Shown here: positions 8,124 to 13,516 of the stretch, in pieces
How the letters are laid out: each line of letters opens with the position of its first letter
How positions within the stretch are numbered: position 1 is the first letter of the stretch
Assembly: GCA_036397995.1 (NCBI GenBank)
Contig: DASWHX010000131.1
Coordinates: 1-17,733 of the forward strand
DNA: 17,733 bases
Reading direction: 5' to 3'
Source of the DNA: DASWHX01 sp036397995
GTDB taxonomy: Bacteria > Bacteroidota > Bacteroidia > Cytophagales > Cyclobacteriaceae
Position numbers and translations under genes: made by a program
The notes under the pieces: model-generated
What the model was told of the DNA's origin: nothing
Databases searched by the model: none
Seen by the model: only the letters and a program-made list of their open reading frames with translations

Positions 8124-9217
8124 ACATTAAAACGAAAATGCATGATATCCCCATCTTTGACCACATATTCTTTCCCTTCAATGGCTAACTTTCCAGCTTC
8201 CCTGCAAGATGCTTCTGTTTTATATTTTTGGTAATCCTCCAATTTTATTACCTCCGCTTTAATAAAACCCTTTTCAAAATCTGAATGGATTACTCCGGCC
8301 GCTTTCGGTGCTTTCCATCCTTTCTTTATTGTCCATGCCCTAACCTCCTTAGGACCGGCAGTAAAGTAAGAAATCAGATCGAGTAATTTATATGTGGCTT
8401 TGATAAGTCTGTCCAATCCGGATTCCTTCAATCCATACTCCTGCAAAAACAGCAAACGCTCTTCACCATCTTCCAATTCAGCAATTTGGGCTTCAATGGC
8501 GGCCGATATCAAAACAATCTCAGCTTCTTCACCGGTTATGGCTTGGATTAATTTCTCAACATAAGAATTTCCTTTCAGAACAGAGGCCTCGTCTACATTG
8601 GCAACATAAAGTACAGGCTTGGATGTTAACAATTGCAAACCCTTTACAAATTCACGTTCATTAATATCCCAGGCGATGGTACGGGCACTTTTACCCTGTT
8701 CAAAATGAATTTTTAGTCTTTTGAAAATATCCAGTTCCTTTAATGCGGATTTGTCCCCTGATTTCGCGATCTTTTCAACCTTTGAAATTCGCTTATCAAT
8801 TGTTTCCAAATCTTTGAGCTGAAGTTCGGTATCAATAATTTCCTTGTCGCGGATCGGGTCAATACTTCCATCAACATGCACGATATTTTCATTTTCAAAA
8901 CATCTGACCACATGAATTATGGCATCAACTTCCCTGATATTTGCCAGAAATTGGTTGCCCAATCCCTCCCCTTTGCTTGCACCTTTTACCAGGCCGGCGA
9001 TGTCTACAAACTCGATGGTTGTTGGAATAACTTTCTCAGGATGAACGAGTTCCTTCAAAATATCCAGTCGTTCATCTTTCACTGAAACAATTCCGACATT
9101 GGGTTCTATAGTGCAAAATGGAAAATTTGCCGCTTCAGCTTTGGCACTTGAAACAGCATTAAACAAAGTTGACTTGCCTACATTAGGCAAGCCCACAATT
9201 CCTGATCGTAAAGCCAT
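8120..9217 (-). CDS. ychF: Redox-responsive ATPase YchF (Obg-related)
   Basis: A 365-residue P-loop protein of the YchF/OLA1 family, which hydrolyses ATP in preference to GTP and associates with ribosomes. Visible features are the P-loop GLPNVGKST (9-17), the switch II block VDIAGLVKGASKGEGLGN (71-88), and NVDE (207-210) in place of the NKxD of true GTPases. That replacement explains the ATP preference. A C-terminal TGS domain (about 280-363) contains the typical RAWTIKKGWKAPKAAGVIHS and ends KDGDIMHFRF. Cys35 (NFPFC) sits at the position of the redox-sensitive Cys35 of the E. coli protein. Length is normal. It lies 8 bases downstream of the AI-2E-family gene and is probably co-transcribed with it. 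Confidence 0.96.
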   Translation of the reverse strand: MALRSGIVGLPNVGKSTLFNAVSSAKAEAANFPFCTIEPNVGIVSVKDERLDILKELVHPEKVIPTTIEFVDIAGLVKGASKGEGLGNQFLANIREVDAIIHVVRCFENENIVHVDGSIDPIRDKEIIDTELQLKDLETIDKRISKVEKIAKSGDKSALKELDIFKRLKIHFEQGKSARTIAWDINEREFVKGLQLLTSKPVLYVANVDEASVLKGNSYVEKLIQAITGEEAEIVLISAAIEAQIAELEDGEERLLFLQEYGLKESGLDRLIKATYKLLDLISYFTAGPKEVRAWTIKKGWKAPKAAGVIHSDFEKGFIKAEVIKLEDYQKYKTEASCREAGKLAIEGKEYVVKDGDIMHFRFNV

Positions 9218-9225
9218 GTAATAAA

Positions 9226-10344
9226 TTAATTTCTAAAAACCTTGTACTGCCTGTAGCCGGAATAAAGTTCCTGACCGGAGACCCGGAGAATAGTGTAGAA
9301 GGGTATTGCGGAAATCATTCCAAGTACTCCTCCTAATAACCCTCCGACTATTAACCTTCCCAGCGCGGCACCGGCAAAGATAACTACAAAAATTTCTAAT
9401 GGATGAGCTCTCAGGCTTTTTGAAAAAATTAAAGGTTGGAAAATCAGGTTGTCCATTATTTGGACGACTGCAAAAACAACCGCGATCTTAACAACAAGAA
9501 AAATATTCTCCTGCGGTGTCAGATTTCCCAGTTGTGTTGAAATGGCCACAAAAATTCCAAAGAGACTTCCCAGGAGCGGACCCAGATAAGGGATCAAATT
9601 GGCCACCGCGGCGAAAAATGCAATTGTCAAAGCATAATTTACACCAACCAACGTAAGACCAATTGATGCCACTGAGAAAATCGCGAACATTTGAACCAGC
9701 AATCCTAACAAATAATTAGAGAACAATTTTTCTATCTTATTAAAGGCGGAGATTGTAACTTCAAAATAAGCATTAGGTATTAACGACAGCATTCTCTTTC
9801 TGATAGTGGTCGTTTCATAAAGCAAAAAGAAAGTGATGAATAAGATAGCCATCCCTCCAATGAACAAATTGCCTGTAAGGGATAGAAACGTATTCAAAAT
9901 ATTCTGAATCTTGAGTTCTTTAACCAGATTAACCATCGAATTTCTCAGTTCTTCCAGGATAAATCCATTCGCGTTTTCGGTGAGATTGTAATCGATAAGA
10001 AAGTTTTCAATTCTGGTAAGTGGCTCCGAGATTTTATTGAAGATGTTTTCATAATCCAAAGAAGAAAGGACATCAATTTGGGCTGAAACCACTGGAATAA
10101 AAAGCGTAAAAAATAATGAGATAACACCCGAAAAAATTACAAAGGAAAGAAAAACTGCGAATGCCCTGGGAAGACGGATTTTTAGAAATTGAGTTTTGCT
10201 TAATTTTTCAACCACGGGCTTTAATAGCGCCGCTATCACAATGCTGATTATGAAATAGGCAAGAATGTCTGTGAATATCCAAGCCAATAACACAAAAATC
10301 AGGATACTCAGTATTAAATAAATAATTGTCCGATTTACCTGCAT
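9226..10344 (-). CDS. AI-2E family (PerM/YdiK-like) multi-spanning membrane protein
   Basis: A 372-residue inner-membrane protein with about eight hydrophobic segments. The first is TIIYLILSILIFVLLAWIFT; the last ones carry the family's PYLGPLLGSLFG and GGLLGGVLGMISAIPFYTIL blocks. Members export varied small solutes. The AI-2E name does not prove autoinducer transport, and some members act as ion antiporters. A longer frame begins 12 codons upstream (ATG at 10380), but that ATG falls inside the loop of a rho-independent terminator belonging to the upstream gene. The ATG at 10344, just after the T-tract, is therefore preferred and gives the usual N-terminus MQVNRTIIY. ychF follows after 8 bases. 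Confidence 0.88.
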   Translation of the reverse strand: MQVNRTIIYLILSILIFVLLAWIFTDILAYFIISIVIAALLKPVVEKLSKTQFLKIRLPRAFAVFLSFVIFSGVISLFFTLFIPVVSAQIDVLSSLDYENIFNKISEPLTRIENFLIDYNLTENANGFILEELRNSMVNLVKELKIQNILNTFLSLTGNLFIGGMAILFITFFLLYETTTIRKRMLSLIPNAYFEVTISAFNKIEKLFSNYLLGLLVQMFAIFSVASIGLTLVGVNYALTIAFFAAVANLIPYLGPLLGSLFGIFVAISTQLGNLTPQENIFLVVKIAVVFAVVQIMDNLIFQPLIFSKSLRAHPLEIFVVIFAGAALGRLIVGGLLGGVLGMISAIPFYTILRVSGQELYSGYRQYKVFRN

Positions 10345-10360
10345 TGATTTAATAGACAAT

Positions 10361-10389
10361 AAAAAAGCCCTTGTATGCATTCAAGAGCT
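10361..10389 (-). terminator. Rho-independent terminator of the DUF3276 gene
   Basis: On the minus strand an 8-bp stem (AGCTCTTG pairing with CAAGGGCT, one G-U pair) closes an 8-base loop and is followed directly by six Ts. It starts 24 bases after the DUF3276 stop codon. It separates that gene from the AI-2E-family gene, although partial read-through is possible because the next ATG is only about 16 bases beyond the T-tract. Confidence 0.8.
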
Positions 10390-10412
10390 TCAAAATTTCT
10401 TTGAAAAGTCTT

Positions 10413-10766
10413 CTACTCCCACTTCAATTCGCTATCGATGCCTGATTCTGCCTTTTCTTTTTCTTTTTCGGGCTCTTCTTCTCTATCAAATTGTGCGAAA
10501 TCAACTTCAGGCAAAAGCTCAACTTTAACATGGTTTACTGTGCTGTTCAAAGCAGCAATAAACTTGTTAAAGTCTTCCTTGTAAAGAAATATTTTGTGCT
10601 TTTCGTAGGTGTAGCCATCATCTTTATACCGCCGCTTACTTTCGGTAATGGTAAGATAATAATCATTTGACCTGGTGGATTTTACATCAAAAAAGTAAGT
10701 TCTTTTACCAGCCCTCACTCTTTCGGAAAAAATTTCCTGCCTGTCATTTCCGTTTTGCTCTTCCAC
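10413..10766 (-). CDS. DUF3276 / PUR-alpha-like nucleic-acid-binding protein
   Basis: A 117-residue protein of the DUF3276 family, which has the PUR-domain fold and binds single-stranded nucleic acid in studied relatives. The core is residues 10-82: QEIFSERVRAGKRTYFFDVK, NDYYLTITESKRRYKDDG, KHKIFLYKEDFNKFIAALN. An acidic, charged tail (EEEPEKEKEKAESG) follows. The start is GTG: it is preceded three codons upstream by an in-frame TAA and by AAAGGA at a suitable distance, and no ATG lies nearby in frame. The gene is transcribed alone, with its own promoter candidate and terminator. The role in the cell is not established; a regulatory RNA- or DNA-binding function is inferred. Confidence 0.9.
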   Translation of the reverse strand: MEEQNGNDRQEIFSERVRAGKRTYFFDVKSTRSNDYYLTITESKRRYKDDGYTYEKHKIFLYKEDFNKFIAALNSTVNHVKVELLPEVDFAQFDREEEPEKEKEKAESGIDSELKWE

Positions 10767-10820
10767 TTTCCTTTAGTTTTGTTGAGTAAAATTTTGGTTA
10801 AATATCATTCAAATTACAGC

Positions 10821-10853
10821 TAAATATAGCATAATAACCATAAGTAAAGCAAA
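10821..10853 (-). promoter_or_regulatory. Candidate promoter of the DUF3276 gene
   Basis: On the minus strand, TTTG (10853-10850), a 21-base spacer, and TATATTTA (10828-10821) match the Bacteroidota TTTG / TAnnTTTG promoter with one mismatch in the -7 box. A transcript would start near 10815, giving a leader of about 50 bases before the GTG at 10766. The rest of the 10767-10949 gap shows no convincing plus-strand promoter for the DUF58 gene. Confidence 0.42.
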
Positions 10854-10949
10854 TCAATACCCAACATATATGGCCATTGGCACAATTTTTACCCGGTCAA
10901 GGATTAAATTGGAAACTCATATTTTAGCTGTTTTAAGCCCTTTTTGACC

Positions 10950-11855
10950 ATGAAGATAGATTTAAATGAAATTCGCAACTTTGCAAACCTGGAATTGCTT
11001 GCAAAACAACTTGTTGAGGGATTCATCACAGGTCTGCATAAGTCTCCCTATCACGGATTCTCAGTGGAATTTGCAGAACACCGTCTCTATAATACCGGGG
11101 AGAGCACTCGCCATATTGATTGGAAGGTTTTCGCCAAGACCGATCGGCTTTATGTGAAACGATATGAGGAGGAAACTAATTTGAGGTGTCAGATTGTAAT
11201 TGACAATTCCTCCTCCATGCATTATCCGGTTGCCAACAGGGGAAAATTGCTATTCAGTGTGCTTGCTGCCGCTTCCCTGGCTTACCTTTTACAAAAGCAG
11301 CGTGATGCCGTAGGTATAACTACCTTCTCCGATAAAATTGATTTGCAAACACAGATTAAATCAACTTCTGCTCACCTGAATAAACTTTTCATTGAGCTGG
11401 AGCATCTTCTCACTGAAAATATCAAACTGAAAACTACCAATGTGGCGCCGGTGCTGCACGAAATTGCGGACAAAAATCACAAGAGATCATTAGTAATTAT
11501 TCTGAGTGATATGTTTGACAGGGATACTGAACTTGATGAAATTTTTAAGGCCCTTCAGCATCTTAAACACAATAATCATGAAGTATTGCTATTTCATGTG
11601 ACAGATCAGCAAACAGAATACCGTTTTGAATTCGAAGACCGGCCCTATGAATTCATTGATTTGGAAAGTGGAGAAAAGTTAAAGATAAACCCTACCCAAG
11701 TAAAAGACATGTATACCAGGAAAGTAGGCGAATATTATAATGAGCTAAAACTTCGCTGCGGACAATTAAAAATTGACTTTATTGAAGCTGATATCAGGGA
11801 CGGATTCAATAATGTTCTTAAATCCTACCTGATTAAAAGGTCAAGGATGAAATAA
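10950..11855 (+). CDS. DUF58 protein with von Willebrand A-like domain
   Basis: A 301-residue cytoplasmic protein of the DUF58 family, usually partnered with MoxR-type AAA ATPases in protein maturation or stress modules. The family block FAEHRLYNTGESTRHIDWKV is at 41-60, followed by RLYVKRYEEETN. A vWA-like fold follows, with an intact metal-binding DxSxS motif (D85, S87, S89 in IVIDNSSSM) and the strand RSLVIILSDMFDRD. No membrane segment is present. The frame opens at TTG 10944, but the ATG at 10950 is the natural start. No MoxR, BatA or BatB gene is next to it here, which is less usual. The stop lies one base from the stop of the convergent ferredoxin gene. Confidence 0.88.
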   Translation: MKIDLNEIRNFANLELLAKQLVEGFITGLHKSPYHGFSVEFAEHRLYNTGESTRHIDWKVFAKTDRLYVKRYEEETNLRCQIVIDNSSSMHYPVANRGKLLFSVLAAASLAYLLQKQRDAVGITTFSDKIDLQTQIKSTSAHLNKLFIELEHLLTENIKLKTTNVAPVLHEIADKNHKRSLVIILSDMFDRDTELDEIFKALQHLKHNNHEVLLFHVTDQQTEYRFEFEDRPYEFIDLESGEKLKINPTQVKDMYTRKVGEYYNELKLRCGQLKIDFIEADIRDGFNNVLKSYLIKRSRMK

Positions 11856-11856
11856 T

Positions 11857-12207
11857 CTAATGACCATGCATCCAGGCTTTCTTATTTAACAACTCTTCCT
11901 CAGTTTCCTCCTTGGCTAAATCAGGTAAGCAACAATCTACGGGACAAACTGCCGCGCATTGTGGTTCATCGTGAAAACCCTTGCACTCTGTGCATTTCTC
12001 CGGAACGATATAATAAAATTCGTCCGACACCGGAAGCCTGCCGGATTCGGCATCCACAGTAGATCCGTTCATTCCCTGAATCGTTCCTTTCAAGGTTGTG
12101 CCAGTGGCAAAATTCCACTCTATGCCAGCTTCATAAATCGCGTTGTTCGGGCACTCCGGTTCGCAGGCACCACAATTTATGCATTCTTCTGTTATCTTTA
12201 TTGCCAT
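11857..12207 (-). CDS. 4Fe-4S dicluster ferredoxin (Alvin-type)
   Basis: A 116-residue electron carrier predicted to bind two 4Fe-4S clusters. The first motif is C9-x2-C12-x2-C15-x3-C19-P (CINCGACEPECP). The second is C72-x2-C75-x8-C84-x3-C88-P (CTECKGFHDEPQCAAVCP), with the eight-residue spacing typical of Allochromatium-type ferredoxins. Between them is an insert of about 45 residues rich in Gly, Ser and Thr. The C-terminal tail is acidic and ends WMHGH. It is divergent from the LuxC-type acyl-CoA reductase, a pairing I recall as recurrent in Bacteroidota, so it may supply or take electrons in that pathway; this is inference. Its -7 box now lies about 180 bases away because of the inserted palindromic element. 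Confidence 0.93.
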   Translation of the reverse strand: MAIKITEECINCGACEPECPNNAIYEAGIEWNFATGTTLKGTIQGMNGSTVDAESGRLPVSDEFYYIVPEKCTECKGFHDEPQCAAVCPVDCCLPDLAKEETEEELLNKKAWMHGH

Positions 12208-12209
12208 AA

Positions 12210-12217
12210 CTATTTTG
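12210..12217. repeat. Left copy of 8-bp target-site duplication (CTATTTTG)
   Basis: A perfect 8-base direct repeat of 12367-12374. Both copies sit exactly at the outer ends of the palindromic element, as target-site duplications do. It lies 2 bases upstream of the ferredoxin ATG. Confidence 0.7.
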
Positions 12218-12366
12218 GGTAGTATCTCAGTTTGGAATCATTATACGTCATTATACGTGTGCCACACTTTTTCGACACGGAAAAGCAATCAATTTCACCT
12301 AATAAAGACTGAAGTGTGGCACTCGTTAGATATTAATTTCATTGTGATCTTAACTGAGACACTACT
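12218..12366. mobile_element. MITE-like 149-bp non-coding palindromic element
   Basis: The left end reads GGTAGTATCTCAGTTT inward. The right end, read inward on the other strand, is AGTAGTGTCTCAGTTA: 13 of 16 positions agree. An inner pair, GTGCCACACTT (12259-12269) and AAGTGTGGCAC (12312-12322), is a perfect 11-bp inverted repeat about the same centre (near 12291), so the whole element can fold as one long imperfect hairpin. The flanks carry a perfect 8-bp direct repeat. No open frame of note is inside, hence a non-autonomous element needing a transposase from elsewhere. Families that make 8-bp duplications include IS1595, ISL3, IS6 and some IS256 relatives; the parent cannot be named from sequence alone. 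No second copy is present in the window. Confidence 0.68.
12239..12258. repeat. Tandem 10-bp direct repeat (CATTATACGT x2)
   Basis: Two perfect head-to-tail copies of CATTATACGT inside the left arm of the palindromic element, ending at the inner inverted repeat. The right arm has no matching duplication, so it may be a slippage product within the element or a protein-binding site. Confidence 0.75.
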
Positions 12367-12374
12367 CTATTTTG
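12367..12374. repeat. Right copy of 8-bp target-site duplication (CTATTTTG)
   Basis: A perfect match to 12210-12217, directly at the right end of the element. Extending by one base on either side breaks the match, so the duplication is exactly 8 bp. Confidence 0.7.
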
Positions 12375-12382
12375 CGGTAACG

Positions 12383-12399
12383 GTGCAAATTTATTGCAC
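12383..12399. promoter_or_regulatory. Operator-like palindrome GTGCAA-N5-TTGCAC
   Basis: A perfect 6-bp inverted repeat around a 5-base centre. It covers the minus-strand -7 box of the ferredoxin gene and lies 18 bases before the acyl-CoA reductase ATG. It is well placed for a dimeric regulator acting on both divergent genes; no regulator is identified. Confidence 0.4.
12386..12393 (-). promoter_or_regulatory. -7 box of the ferredoxin gene, separated from it by the mobile element
   Basis: On the minus strand this reads TAAATTTG, a full match to TAnnTTTG. It is now 178 bases from the ferredoxin ATG. Removing the element plus one copy of the duplication (157 bp) leaves 21 bases, a normal distance for a short leader. 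No good -33 element was found. Confidence 0.45.
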
Positions 12400-12416
12400 T
12401 TAACAGTCAATACCTG

Positions 12417-13412
12417 ATGGACAAGGAAGTATTTGAAACATTTATTATTCTGGGAGAAAAAATAAGCAAGAACATTCTTCGAATACCTTTCAAGAATACA
12501 CAAAAGAATAATCCATGGTTTGATGAAACTTCTGTTTCGGCCGCTCTTCACGGAATTTCCATTTACCTTGAAAAAGATAATATGACCAATTGGTTGAAAG
12601 ATTATTCCTTTAAAAAGAGCCGAAAAACTATTGGCCTGATTGCTGCCGGAAATATTCCTCTTGTTGGATTTCATGATCTGCTTTGCATCCTGATCTCCGG
12701 TTTTAAGGTTGAAATAAAACCAAGTTCAAAGGATTTACCTCTGACAAAATGGATCATTCGGCAAATAACCAACATTAACCCCGCGCTTCAGACGAGAATT
12801 TCCTTAAAGGAAAAACTTGGTAACTGCGATGCCTACATCGCCACGGGAAGCAACAATACTAACCGGTATTTTGAATATGAATTCAGAAGCAAACCACATC
12901 TTCTGCGAAATAACAGAACAGGAATAGCCATATTGACAGGTAAAGAAACTCAGCGAGATTTGAATGGCCTTGCAGCCGATATATTTCAATATTATGGCTT
13001 GGGCTGCAGAAATGTATCCCTGCTCCTTCTTCCAATGGGCTACAAACTTGTTAAAATCAGCAAGTGCTTTGGTCAGCACCAAAAGGTTATGGATAACAAA
13101 AATTATAGCGACATTTATAATTACAACAAAGCCTTGTTGATACTTGGCAAAAAAAAATTCCATGATTTGGGTAATTTGCTGCTTGTCCCAAATAATAATC
13201 CCAACGCAACCGTTTCAGTTCTCCACTACGATTTTTACAAAAATCCCAATCATTTAAACTCATTCATCAGAAGAAACCGTGAACTTCTTCAGTGTATTGC
13301 CGGGCATAGAATATCCGGAATTTCAACCATACCTTTTGGCACAACACAGACCCCGGAGGCATGGGATTATAACGATGGGAAGAATACTCTGGAATTTCTT
13401 TGCAATTTGTGA
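12417..13412 (+). CDS. LuxC-type acyl-CoA reductase
   Basis: A 331-residue member of the acyl-CoA reductase (LuxC) family, an aldehyde-dehydrogenase-fold enzyme that reduces fatty acyl-CoA or acyl-protein to aldehyde with NADPH. Seen are the nucleotide-binding block TIGLIAAGNIPLVGFHD (71-87), the ATGSNNTNRYFEYEF block (142-156), and the probable catalytic Cys197 in YGLGCRNVS. It is somewhat shorter than LuxC of luminous bacteria, and no other lux gene is near, so bioluminescence is not implied. It is divergent from a two-cluster ferredoxin and followed by its own terminator candidate. The natural substrate in Bacteroidota is not known to me. Confidence 0.88.
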   Translation: MDKEVFETFIILGEKISKNILRIPFKNTQKNNPWFDETSVSAALHGISIYLEKDNMTNWLKDYSFKKSRKTIGLIAAGNIPLVGFHDLLCILISGFKVEIKPSSKDLPLTKWIIRQITNINPALQTRISLKEKLGNCDAYIATGSNNTNRYFEYEFRSKPHLLRNNRTGIAILTGKETQRDLNGLAADIFQYYGLGCRNVSLLLLPMGYKLVKISKCFGQHQKVMDNKNYSDIYNYNKALLILGKKKFHDLGNLLLVPNNNPNATVSVLHYDFYKNPNHLNSFIRRNRELLQCIAGHRISGISTIPFGTTQTPEAWDYNDGKNTLEFLCNL

Positions 13413-13449
13413 GGTTTCCGTTACAATAAATTAAGGAAACCGTTTTATT
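13413..13449 (+). terminator. Probable terminator after the acyl-CoA reductase gene
   Basis: GGTTTCC (13413-13419) pairs perfectly with GGAAACC (13435-13441) around a 15-base loop. It is followed by GTTTTATTT. The stem begins directly after the TGA stop codon. The long loop and interrupted T-tract make this a moderate call. Confidence 0.5.
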
Positions 13450-13472
13450 TCTGATATTTCTTTGTAATTAAT

Positions 13473-13500
13473 TACCTTTACAAACCTTGACTGATCAAGG
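13473..13500 (+). promoter_or_regulatory. Candidate -7 box and inverted repeat in the aconitase leader
   Basis: TACCTTTA (13473-13480) differs from TAnnTTTG only in the last base, with no clear -33 partner. Just downstream is CCTTGA-N4-TCAAGG (13485-13500), a perfect 6-bp inverted repeat that would fall at the start of the transcript, 17 bases before the ATG. It may be an operator or a 5' hairpin. Confidence 0.3.
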
Positions 13501-13516
13501 ATTTAACCACAAAATT

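Noticed and set aside
9226..10344. AI-2 quorum-sensing exporter
   Set aside because: The family name is historical and members have varied functions. Nothing in the window supports AI-2 transport.
12239..12258. Tandem 10-bp repeat as the start of a CRISPR or minisatellite array
   Set aside because: There are only two copies, without spacers, inside the palindromic element.
12259..12322. Inner inverted repeat as a rho-independent terminator
   Set aside because: The 42-base loop and lack of a following T-tract on either strand do not fit a terminator. The outer repeats and flanking duplication favour a mobile element.
12339..12674. 111-residue minus-strand frame across the reductase start
   Set aside because: Antisense to the well-supported acyl-CoA reductase and without recognisable motifs.
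12804..13163. 119-residue minus-strand frame
   Set aside because: It is the complement of the reductase coding sequence, with no homology signal and no start context.
12417..13412. LuxC homologue as evidence of a bioluminescence operon
   Set aside because: No luxA, B, D, E or G gene is near. The family is widespread in non-luminous Bacteroidota.
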